Assembly (NCBI GenBank): GCA_017475805.1
Contig: JAFVEW010000233.1
Coordinates: forward strand, 1-8,038
Length of the DNA: 8,038 bases
Direction: 5' to 3'
From: Synergistaceae bacterium
GTDB lineage: Bacteria > Synergistota > Synergistia > Synergistales > Aminobacteriaceae
This document shows, in pieces, positions 1 through 5,463 of this stretch. Every line of letters begins with the position of its first letter. The stretch's first letter is position 1. Below the pieces are notes generated by a model. It worked only from the letters and a program-made list of their open reading frames with translations, did no database searches and was not told the DNA's origin. The translations under genes were made by a program, and so were the position numbers.

Positions 1-45
1 GCTTCAGAGCTGGAGAAATTTATGACGTGTTGTAATTTTCTTCGT

Positions 46-77
46 TCAGTTCCTTGAAAATCGGGGAACTGATTTTT
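46..77 (+). terminator. Rho-independent terminator, plus strand
   Basis: Inverted repeat TCAGTTCC (46-53) and GGAACTGA (65-72), 8-bp perfect arms with an 11-nt loop, followed directly by five T residues (73-77). The orientation suits a plus-strand gene ending to the left of the window. On the minus strand no T tract follows. Confidence 0.6.
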
Positions 78-78
78 C

Positions 79-104
79 ATTACTATATTTATTACGACAA
101 AAAT
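79..104. repeat. Left copy of a long-range direct repeat (candidate att or recombinase-binding site)
   Basis: ATTACTATATTTATTAC followed by GACAAAAATC. It matches 7959-7984 (ATTACTACATTTATTAC, TACAAAATC) with two substitutions and one base of length difference, in the same orientation about 7.88 kb apart. Each copy contains two 9-bp half-repeats of the ATTACTACA type separated by TTT. Confidence 0.5.
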
Positions 105-140
105 CGCGCTTCAATGCACACGCCATAACCGTTTGAGCGT

Positions 141-218
141 TTAGTTAATTAAAATTTTTGAATCAAATTTTTTCTCATTCCTCCTTTGAAATTTTTTCAT
201 AAAGACTCGCGCGCTCAT
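141..218 (-). CDS. Possible 25-residue ORF downstream of the primase
   Basis: ATG at 218 with a strong GGAGAGG ribosome site 5-8 nt upstream, giving a basic peptide beginning MSARVFMKKFQRR and ending at TAA 141. The same frame is open upstream to a TTG at 290 (49 residues) but that start has no good ribosome site. No family is recognised. It could be a decayed gene end or a small basic protein read from the primase transcript. Confidence 0.28.
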   Translation of the reverse strand: MSARVFMKKFQRRNEKKFDSKILIN

Positions 219-335
219 GATTTCCTCTCCTCTAATGTCCGTTGAAAAACTGTAAGCCTCGTAGCCTGTATCAGCTTTGAGAGCTTTCAATAATTCTTTT
301 TATCACCCTATTCAAATAAAGACATCAGCGAGGCG

Positions 336-2768
336 TCAGACTACGAAATCGCGCCTTTCAAACGCTACAAGATCATCAAGACGTTCAAAGTCTAAACAAC
401 GTTTCTGAATGTCGTTTTTATAATCATCGAGAGAAAAATTTACGCTTCTCGCTTCTTCCCCCTCGATAAATGGGGGCGGACGAACTAAAAAAGCGAAATA
501 TGGACGCAAAAAGAAAGGCGCGCTGTTTGATATTTTCACCGTCAGAGCACCAACAGAACGTTCTCTCTCAAGCCTAACGAACCAAACAACAGAGTCTGCT
601 TCAAAATCAAAAATAACGTTTGTCTTAAAATAAAAAAGTTTTCTTACTACCTTAGCCGCGTCAAAAGTAAAAGTCTTGCCAACAACAAAACTGAAATCCC
701 TTTCTCTCTCAAAATCCCAAACAGAAAAACAATAAACCTTTATCCCCTTATAAAATTCTCCCTCACTTCTCCCCCTCATAATATAGGAAAAAGTAGTGCA
801 AATCGCTCTTAAAAGCACTGGTGATAAGTGTTTAAGTGCTTCGTTTTTCTCTTTAATTTTTTTGTTTTTTTCCGCTCTATCGTAAAACCATTTTCTGCGA
901 GAAATTCCTTCGTCTATCCAGGGCGCAAGACTCTCAATCGAAGGCTTTTTCGATTTTTTTTCTTTCTTGGGGAACGCTCGCAAGACTTCAAGATCAATCT
1001 GTTCTGTCGCTGTGATGCCTAATTGTTCGATAATAGTTTCAGTCTTCGCGTTATATAAAGGCTTGTCCTTGCTGATAAATCTTACTTTCAAGGAATTAAA
1101 CAGCTTTAAGTTCGTTTCACTTTGGAACTTAACGCCGTTCTTGTCGATTAATTTTTGAGTTAATGCGTCAAATTCGTCAACGTTTTTGACTAATCTTGCT
1201 TGAATGGCAAAGTTCATCGCCCAGAATACGCTTAATTCACGATGTCCCTGCGGTATTTCGCCGTTATGATCCGCCCTAAGCTCCATTAATTTCACGATGT
1301 CAGCGAAACGTTGAGCGGCCTGTCCTGTAAATGAGCCTGTCCGTTTTTTCGGCTTGATTTTGAAGGACGCAAGATTTTTAAGTGTGCGTTCAGCCTTAGC
1401 CTTAGCTTTTTCTTCGGCCTTTTTCTTTTTATATTCCCTGACTTCGTCTTGAGAGAAACGCAAAATTTTTGATGCTAAATCGTCAAATTTATATCTCGCG
1501 TTTAATTTCAAGATTTCGGCTTTTTTATTCGTAAATTCAGCGATCGGCAACAACGCTGAAACTTCTTGATATTCGAGGTTGTCCTTCGCTCCCCAGTCAG
1601 CGAAATGATAATTAATTATTTCTTGAGTTCTCTGCCAGCGTGATAGAGCTTTGCCCGGCAAATAATCAAAATATTTCCAAGCAACGACTAATTTTCCGTC
1701 GAGCAACATTAAAGCATTCGGCATCGGGATTCCTAAGCCATTCCAATATTCAGAGCAGCGTTTCAAGACGGTTATTGTTTTTTCTTTGAGATTCGAGCCG
1801 CGAATCTTTTCAGCTGACAAAACGGCATAGTTGCAGTAAATTCTCTCAACGGTGTTTACGTCCGGCTGTTCAAAATTACTTATCGAACGACTTAAGACAT
1901 GAGTTTTATCCTGACGCCTCAAAAAATCAGGAATTTCTGATTCTTTCACGAATTTTTCTTCGCCTGTCGTTTCGTTCTTAATTTTGAAATATGGCGAATC
2001 GCATAACGGCGGCGGAGTCGTTGCCGATTTTTTAGGCTTTGACACAAGAACAAGAGCTTCAACTTTCGCTTCTTTAACTGCGGGCTCGGCGACTTTGGGC
2101 TTCTCTGTCGTCTTGAACTCCACGTAAATTTCTTGAGAGTCATCATAGCCGGATAAATCAAAAATTTTTTTCGCAAAATCTTCAAAGGAGTAGCGTTCAG
2201 GATTTGAATAAACAACTCTAACGTCCCTGTCTTTAGTTTCGGGCTTGCAATTTTTCGTTCCCGGAACTCTTAAAACTCGCGCCGCGTCTTTTGCCTGAGC
2301 GTCTGCGCCTAAATCTTTGAAAATCAGCCAAAGTTTTCTCTGAAGCATAGTCCAGCGGTTTAATTTTTCCCGCGTGATTGCTTTTCTATAGAGCCATTTA
2401 ACGTGAAGCCCGTTGCCGCTGAAAACGATAATGCTCGGCATCGGAATTTCTTTCTCGCGGCAATATTCGATTATTAAATTCGACCATTCTTCGGGCGTTA
2501 AATCTTTTTGTTCCGTCGCAAATTTTCCGTCAATATCAAGGAAGCTGAGACTAAGTGAAGCAACATTGTCGACAGCTCTGCTACGGTGATCCATAAATTT
2601 CGCCTGCGAAACGTAAATATTTTTGCTGTCAAAATCTGACTCGAAGTAGAGATCGACCAATTTTCTCTCTAAATTTCTCGATTGAACGAAAAACTGCTTC
2701 CATGCTCCGTTTTTATTATTCTTGAAACATACGCAAACATAATGAGCGCTTGCTCTATGAATTTGCAA
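336..2768 (-). CDS. RepB'-like primase / replication protein with a duplicated, degenerate second primase domain
   Basis: Residues ~1-205 form an archaeo-eukaryotic primase-type domain like the RepB/MobA primases of mobilizable plasmids. It has a metal-binding FLDID (76-80), SGNGLHVKW (117-125, with His122) and ARVLRVPGTKN (163-173). Such proteins make primers for plasmid replication in the cytoplasm. Residues ~300-440 repeat the fold (PMPNALMLLDGKLVVAWKY at 348-366 aligns with PMPSIIVFSGNGLHVKWLY at 111-127), but LDID has become LSAE and the His is lost. A Lys/Ala/Glu-rich linker (447-466) follows, then a helical region and a possible helix-turn-helix around GISRRKWFYDRA (621-632). The last ~150 residues are Phe/Val/Arg-rich and look unlike a folded domain. 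The start given is a TTG with no clear Shine-Dalgarno site; the frame stays open upstream and the true start is probably near 2918. It lies downstream of a related 313-residue gene. The primase-family call is firm; the role as element replication protein is inferred. Confidence 0.82.
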   Translation of the reverse strand: MQIHRASAHYVCVCFKNNKNGAWKQFFVQSRNLERKLVDLYFESDFDSKNIYVSQAKFMDHRSRAVDNVASLSLSFLDIDGKFATEQKDLTPEEWSNLIIEYCREKEIPMPSIIVFSGNGLHVKWLYRKAITREKLNRWTMLQRKLWLIFKDLGADAQAKDAARVLRVPGTKNCKPETKDRDVRVVYSNPERYSFEDFAKKIFDLSGYDDSQEIYVEFKTTEKPKVAEPAVKEAKVEALVLVSKPKKSATTPPPLCDSPYFKIKNETTGEEKFVKESEIPDFLRRQDKTHVLSRSISNFEQPDVNTVERIYCNYAVLSAEKIRGSNLKEKTITVLKRCSEYWNGLGIPMPNALMLLDGKLVVAWKYFDYLPGKALSRWQRTQEIINYHFADWGAKDNLEYQEVSALLPIAEFTNKKAEILKLNARYKFDDLASKILRFSQDEVREYKKKKAEEKAKAKAERTLKNLASFKIKPKKRTGSFTGQAAQRFADIVKLMELRADHNGEIPQGHRELSVFWAMNFAIQARLVKNVDEFDALTQKLIDKNGVKFQSETNLKLFNSLKVRFISKDKPLYNAKTETIIEQLGITATEQIDLEVLRAFPKKEKKSKKPSIESLAPWIDEGISRRKWFYDRAEKNKKIKEKNEALKHLSPVLLRAICTTFSYIMRGRSEGEFYKGIKVYCFSVWDFERERDFSFVVGKTFTFDAAKVVRKLFYFKTNVIFDFEADSVVWFVRLERERSVGALTVKISNSAPFFLRPYFAFLVRPPPFIEGEEARSVNFSLDDYKNDIQKRCLDFERLDDLVAFERRDFVV
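458..476. repeat. GC-rich palindrome inside the primase 3' region
   Basis: CCCCC (458-462) and GGGGG (472-476) with a 9-nt AT-rich loop, in an otherwise AT-rich stretch. It looks like a dispersed intergenic palindrome rather than codons under protein selection, and it lies in the atypical C-terminal tail of the primase frame. Confidence 0.35.
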
Positions 2769-2945
2769 AACGTCTTGTTGAATCTGATTTAAGAACTCTC
2801 TATGTTTTTTTGTTTTCAGAGAATCGGCTTCGATTTCTTCTGATGTTGTTATTATTTCCGCCTTTATGCCGATTTCTTCAAGTTCTTCTAAAAAATCTAA
2901 AATTTTTGTCGTATTCGTGATATAATCTCCTCGATATAATCTTAT
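2769..2945 (-). other. Probable N-terminal extension of the primase, no canonical start
   Basis: The primase frame stays open for 59 codons above the TTG at 2768, back to a TAA at 2946-2948. The translation looks like protein (KILDFLEELEEIGIKAEI, then TTSEEIEADSLKTKKHREFL). Its first residues, RGDYIT, match the N-terminus of the neighbouring 313-residue paralogue (DGDYIT). There is no ATG, GTG or TTG in frame before 2768. A strong Shine-Dalgarno GAGGAG (2927-2932) sits 8 nt before an in-frame ACG (2916-2918), so either ACG is used as a start or the original start codon has been lost. Relative to the paralogue, the junction carries about 8 extra bases that remove the ATG. Confidence 0.6.
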
Positions 2946-3010
2946 TTAATCTTTTTAGATATCCGTTATTTTATCATAAATAACGGGAAAATTTTTTTAT
3001 TTAAGAAGGT
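2916..3010 (-). repeat. Gene-junction repeat, copy A
   Basis: Spans the last codons of the 313-residue gene, the stem-loop and the start region of the primase. Shared with copy B are a run of the form CTTC..TAAATAAAAAAA, GATAAAATAACGGA (GATAGAATAACGGA in B) and GATTATATCAC near the next gene's start. It implies that the adjoining genes arose by tandem duplication. Confidence 0.6.
2963..2986 (+). terminator. Stem-loop at the 313-residue gene/primase junction, possible plus-strand terminator
   Basis: Perfect 9-bp arms CCGTTATTT (2963-2971) and AAATAACGG (2978-2986) with a 6-nt loop. On the plus strand a T7 run follows after GAAAA. It covers the stop codon of the 313-residue gene. The minus-strand transcript has no T tract after the stem, so it would not terminate the operon. 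It is homologous to the stem at 3912-3939. Confidence 0.4.
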
Positions 3011-3907
3011 ATTTTCATTTACATGACTTGTCAATGAAAATTTTTCTTCAACTCTATTCCAGAAATTCAAAAATTCTTCGTTGTCTTTTTGAAATTCTTT
3101 TAACTTAGCTTGAAGGTCTGGACGCTTGATTGGCTTGTAGCGTTTAAGCCTGTCGCAAACGTATTCAAGACCTTTTTTAATTTCTTCGACTGTCGTTTTT
3201 TCTGCGATATGAAAAACTCTAACGGGTGCGTTCGCGTGAGTGTTAAACGTTCCCGGCACTCGCAACAATGTCAGCGCGTGTTTTTTCTGAGGATTCGCGC
3301 CGAGATATTCAAAGTCCTTATATAACAAGTCTTGAATATCGTTCCAGTCGAGATTGAAAGCAAATTCGTTAAAGACAATCCGCCCTCTGTTATTCTCGTA
3401 AGAATTTCGACCTTTCTTATACGGCACTTTTAACGGCCACACTACAGCTAATTCTTCATGGTCGCCCCAAATTAAAGGCTCAGATAAACCGCGCTGATGA
3501 CAATGTTCAAGAACAAGCTCGGCCATCTGTTCACCCGATAAATTAAAATCAAGATTAAGATTTTCAGCTTCGACAGCCTCGTACAAATCAAGAATTAAGA
3601 AATGACAAGGCATATACGAAATCCATTTTTCGCGCAAAACGGGCTTGTCGTCATCGTCTGTAATGCGCTTTGAAACTTCTGCGGCTGAAATCCAGTAATC
3701 TTTATCGGCGTCAATGGCATTCTTTACTTTTTCAAAATATAAGTCGTTCGTTTCTAACCAGTAAAAATTATTTTTTTTCTCATTCCTTCCCCTTTTACCG
3801 ATTATTTTTTCCTTGAAGTACACATACCTTGCGATGCTGTCGTGCCATTCATGAATTTTTTTTAGTTCGTCGACTGTGATATAATCACCATCAATTAATT
3901 TATACAT
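2966..3907 (-). CDS. Catalytically degenerate primase-family protein (paralogue of the downstream primase)
   Basis: This 313-residue protein aligns by eye along the primase domain of the next gene: KIHE/QIHR near the start, then HFLILDLYE (102-110) where the primase has SFLDID, WGDHEELAVVW (147-157) where it has FSGNGLHVKW, and ALTLLRVPGTFN (211-222) where it has ARVLRVPGTKN. The second metal-binding Asp is Tyr109, and the motif His is replaced by Ala, so primer synthesis by this copy is unlikely. The fold landmarks are kept. Residues 255-290 are a charged, helix-rich tail. The ATG at 3907 has a modest GGAA Shine-Dalgarno site. It follows the 45-residue ORF after one in-frame TAA and three codons, and precedes the large primase, so the three probably share an mRNA. 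A structural or regulatory partner of the active primase is the simplest guess. An independent DNA-binding role is also possible. Confidence 0.72.
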   Translation of the reverse strand: MYKLIDGDYITVDELKKIHEWHDSIARYVYFKEKIIGKRGRNEKKNNFYWLETNDLYFEKVKNAIDADKDYWISAAEVSKRITDDDDKPVLREKWISYMPCHFLILDLYEAVEAENLNLDFNLSGEQMAELVLEHCHQRGLSEPLIWGDHEELAVVWPLKVPYKKGRNSYENNRGRIVFNEFAFNLDWNDIQDLLYKDFEYLGANPQKKHALTLLRVPGTFNTHANAPVRVFHIAEKTTVEEIKKGLEYVCDRLKRYKPIKRPDLQAKLKEFQKDNEEFLNFWNRVEEKFSLTSHVNENTFLNKKIFPLFMIK

Positions 3908-3960
3908 TTGCTTCCGTTATTCTATCACAGGTAGCGGAGAATTTTTTTTATTAAGGGAAG
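3873..3960 (-). repeat. Gene-junction repeat, copy B
   Basis: Spans the last codons of the 45-residue ORF, the wobble-paired stem-loop and the first codons of the 313-residue gene. Homologous to copy A at both DNA level and encoded tail (LNKK...PL at both C-termini; GDYIT at both following N-termini). It is about 8 bases shorter than A between TAACGG and ATTATATCAC. Confidence 0.6.
3912..3939 (+). terminator. Homologous stem-loop at the small ORF/313-residue gene junction
   Basis: CCGTTAT (3914-3920) can pair with GTAGCGG (3931-3937) in plus-strand RNA using G-U pairs, extendable by two pairs, with T8 (3942-3949) downstream. In minus-strand RNA the changed positions would be C-A mismatches. 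The structure is therefore better kept in the antisense direction. Confidence 0.35.
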
Positions 3961-4054
3961 CGTCTTCAAATTGACAACGTGAAATTGAATCAGAATTTTT
4001 CGGTTCTTCGTTCTGATTTTTTTGTTCATATTCAAAATCATCAAATGTTGCCAA
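3917..4054 (-). CDS. Small 45-residue leader ORF ahead of the replication genes
   Basis: A TTG start at 4054 is preceded, 9 nt upstream, by a very strong Shine-Dalgarno GGGAGG (4064-4069). The product begins MATFDDFEYEQ and is acidic and hydrophilic, with no recognisable domain. An in-frame TTG at 4114 would give 65 residues but has a poorer ribosome site. The last residues, SLNKKNSPLPVIE, resemble the C-terminus of the next protein (FLNKKIFPLFMIK), and the DNA of the two gene ends is homologous. This ORF may therefore be the remnant 3' end of a further primase-like gene copy. It could also act as a translated leader coupling ribosomes into the 313-residue gene, whose ATG is 9 nt past the stop in the same frame. 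Function unknown. Confidence 0.5.
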   Translation of the reverse strand: MATFDDFEYEQKNQNEEPKNSDSISRCQFEDASLNKKNSPLPVIE

Positions 4055-4141
4055 TTTTTTACGCCTCCCTTCTAAGTTAATTTTTTTTTCCTTAGTTAGG
4101 TCTGGCAGGGGCAATATTTACAAAATAATTTGATTTATTCT

Positions 4142-4170
4142 TTGACCTGTGTTAGTAAAAATGCTAAAAT
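4142..4170 (+). promoter_or_regulatory. Plus-strand promoter upstream of candidate antisense RNA
   Basis: TTGACC (4142-4147), 17-nt spacer, TAAAAT (4165-4170), with TG one base before the -10 (4162-4163), an extended -10 form. It faces away from the replication genes and towards a terminator at 4271-4306, with no protein gene in between. Confidence 0.55.
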
Positions 4171-4171
4171 A

Positions 4172-4196
4172 ATTGCGTTAAAAATGTTAACGCAAT
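4172..4196. promoter_or_regulatory. Perfect palindrome, candidate operator for the XRE repressor
   Basis: ATTGCGTTAA (4172-4181) and TTAACGCAAT (4187-4196) with a 5-bp centre. It sits at the predicted start of the plus-strand RNA and within the spacer of a possible minus-strand promoter (TTGCGT at 4190-4195 and TATTTT at 4166-4171, 18-nt spacing). A repressor bound here could block both directions. XRE proteins bind such dyads; the pairing with the adjacent XRE gene is inferred. Confidence 0.5.
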
Positions 4197-4306
4197 ATAA
4201 AAGCATAACTCGTTTTTACGGACGAGTACGAATCAAAAAATAAAGACAATAATTCGCTTGTATTGCGCCCCGCCTTAGTGCCCAAAACTAAGGCGATGTT
4301 GTTTTT
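4177..4306 (+). ncRNA. Candidate ~130-nt small RNA antisense to the leader of the replication genes
   Basis: A promoter at 4142-4170 puts the start near 4177, and the transcript would end at a rho-independent terminator. Inside is a 6-bp stem ACTCGT/ACGAGT (4208-4213, 4222-4227, 8-nt loop) with no matching ORF. On the opposite strand lies the untranslated gap between the XRE gene and the 45-residue ORF. Small countertranscribed RNAs in this position control replication genes on many plasmids. No RNA family is recognised, so function is inferred from position. Confidence 0.42.
4271..4306 (+). terminator. Rho-independent terminator of the candidate small RNA
   Basis: CGCCTTAGT (4271-4279) and ACTAAGGCG (4287-4295), perfect 9-bp arms with loop GCCCAAA, followed by ATGTTG and six T residues (4301-4306). 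The plus strand has the U tract; on the minus strand the stem is followed by GGGCGC, so it should not stop minus-strand transcripts. Confidence 0.55.
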
Positions 4307-4337
4307 TAAGGACAATTTTACTGTTCCGCGATTAAAA

Positions 4338-4580
4338 CTACTGAACATTTTTACTGTCCTCGTTTTCTTCGTTTTCCGCTGTGGGATGCAGTAACTCAGT
4401 TTCAGTTACACCGAAAATTTCCGCCAACTCTATCAGACCATCAACAGTCGGCTTAATTTCTCCTTTTTCCCAACGTGATACGGTGGATTTATCAGCACCT
4501 ACAATGCTACCTAAACCAGCCATCGTAAGATTCATTCTCTTACGATTAAGTCTAATTCCATCTTTAAGTGTAAGTACCAA
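4338..4580 (-). CDS. XRE-family (Cro/C1-type) helix-turn-helix repressor
   Basis: An 80-residue single-domain DNA-binding protein. Residues ~5-65 carry the classic XRE fold: LTMAGLGSIVGADKSTVSRW (18-37) gives the helix-turn-helix, followed by EKGEIKPTVDGLIELAEIFG and an acidic tail. The start is a TTG at 4580, chosen because AGGTGG lies 6 nt before it. It has its own promoter (4626-4654). Directly downstream is a perfect 10-bp-arm palindrome placed among promoter-like sequences upstream of the replication genes, which makes this protein a good candidate for the element's copy-number or maintenance repressor. The family is certain; the operator assignment is inference. Confidence 0.9.
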   Translation of the reverse strand: MVLTLKDGIRLNRKRMNLTMAGLGSIVGADKSTVSRWEKGEIKPTVDGLIELAEIFGVTETELLHPTAENEENEDSKNVQ

Positions 4581-4625
4581 AATTTTCCACCTGCCTTATT
4601 AAAAAATAAATTTTTTCTATGAGTT

Positions 4626-4654
4626 ATTATAGCTTATTGTTTCCGAAAACTCAA
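4626..4654 (-). promoter_or_regulatory. Promoter of the XRE repressor gene
   Basis: On the minus strand, TTGAGT (4649-4654), 17-nt spacer, TATAAT (4626-4631). The XRE TTG start is about 45 nt further on. A 6-bp inverted repeat, TGAGTT (4620-4625) and AACTCA (4648-4653), brackets the promoter and may bind a regulator. Confidence 0.65.
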
Positions 4655-4672
4655 CTGAACAAAAATTGATTT

Positions 4673-5251
4673 TCACAACATTTGATACATGAAAATACAT
4701 TCGCTATCGTAACGAGGCTTCAATCTTCTGTGAAGTTCGTCCTCGTGTTCAGCAGGAAGCCTCATGAAGCCATATCTGCCATACTGTCTTATAAGCCCCT
4801 CGAAAGGCAAGGCAAAAATATATAAAACTTCAACCCCTACACGGTCAGAAACATCCCTAACTATGGGTAGAATAAAATCATTGAAAATTAAAAGCCCTAA
4901 ACCTTTTGCATTCGGATTTTTATCGAGATAGTCTTTATTGACGGCAAAATTTGCAAGTTCTATTCCGGGCAAAGTGTCAAAATTTGCTATTTCATTTTCA
5001 TTGCTTTCGTTAAATGAAATTAGTCCGGCTTTTAATGAAAAATACCCCGTAAGTTCTGAAGAATTGTTAGCCCTGACTAAATACGTGCGCATCCGCTTAT
5101 GGGCTTCATCTTCAAATGCAAAATTTTTTATGTAGTTCAAAAGTCCTGAGCCTCGAACATCTTTAATGGAAAAATTTTCTATATCGTGAGCATCATTTAC
5201 GGAAGCTCCAAGATGTTCGCAGTAAAACGCGCTATTTCTGAGCAAAGGCAT
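4673..5251 (-). CDS. GNAT-family N-acetyltransferase, possible toxin
   Basis: 192 residues with a GNAT-like layout. A central strand region, TGYFSLKAGLISF (68-80), is followed by LPGIELANFAV (94-104), an acetyl-CoA pyrophosphate-loop-like segment NPNAKGLGLLIFND (112-125), and a C-terminal YGRYGFMRL (157-165) matching the usual Tyr...Gly-Phe end of GNAT domains. GNAT enzymes transfer acetyl from acetyl-CoA to amines; on plasmids and mobile islands some acetylate charged aminoacyl-tRNA and act as toxins paired with a small antitoxin. Here the ATG lies inside the last codons of the 60-residue upstream ORF (20-bp overlap), the tight coupling expected of such a pair. The AT-rich spacer before the ATG contains only a weak Shine-Dalgarno site, which fits translation by coupling. 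Toxin function is inferred from arrangement, and the substrate is unknown; an ordinary accessory acetyltransferase remains possible. Confidence 0.7.
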   Translation of the reverse strand: MPLLRNSAFYCEHLGASVNDAHDIENFSIKDVRGSGLLNYIKNFAFEDEAHKRMRTYLVRANNSSELTGYFSLKAGLISFNESNENEIANFDTLPGIELANFAVNKDYLDKNPNAKGLGLLIFNDFILPIVRDVSDRVGVEVLYIFALPFEGLIRQYGRYGFMRLPAEHEDELHRRLKPRYDSECIFMYQML

Positions 5252-5414
5252 TTTTTTGTTCCCGGGCTTTCATTATTCTTTCCATTATTCGCGCACTTTC
5301 AGCTCTAAGTTCAGTATGGTCTGCCGGAGGAGTGTTGCGTATTTGTTCAAATTCCTCACGAGTAAAACTCGTTGTGCTGCGCCGTCCGTATCTGCGGCTG
5401 TCAATTACGCTCAT
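5232..5414 (-). CDS. Small protein overlapping the GNAT gene, candidate antitoxin
   Basis: 60 residues, beginning MSVIDSRRYGRRSTTSFT and continuing with a charged helical stretch, HTELRAESARIMERIMKARE (33-52). The ATG at 5414 has a GAGGT Shine-Dalgarno 6 nt upstream. Its stop falls 20 bp inside the following GNAT gene. A disordered Arg/Ser-rich N-terminus plus an amphipathic helix is compatible with an antitoxin that wraps a partner, but I recognise no named antitoxin family: it lacks a clear ribbon-helix-helix or helix-turn-helix. It begins 49 bp after the traG stop, with TATAAT-like hexamers in that gap but no convincing -35, so it may be read from the traG transcript or a weak local promoter. 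Confidence 0.6.
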   Translation of the reverse strand: MSVIDSRRYGRRSTTSFTREEFEQIRNTPPADHTELRAESARIMERIMKAREQKNAFAQK

Positions 5415-5463
5415 TTTTTTACCTCAAAATTATATTTTTGATTTTTGAAAATTATACATGAAT

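Noticed and set aside
1946..2215. Second minus-strand frame of 89 codons within the primase gene
   Set aside because: It overlaps the conserved primase coding region out of frame and translates to Arg/Lys/Ser-rich low-information sequence.
3907..3919. Stop-codon readthrough fusing the 45-residue ORF to the 313-residue protein in frame
   Set aside because: The TAA is followed by an ATG with a ribosome site after three codons, so coupled reinitiation explains the arrangement without readthrough.
4271..4295. Terminator for the XRE gene on the minus strand
   Set aside because: The stem is followed by GGGCGC rather than a T tract on that strand.
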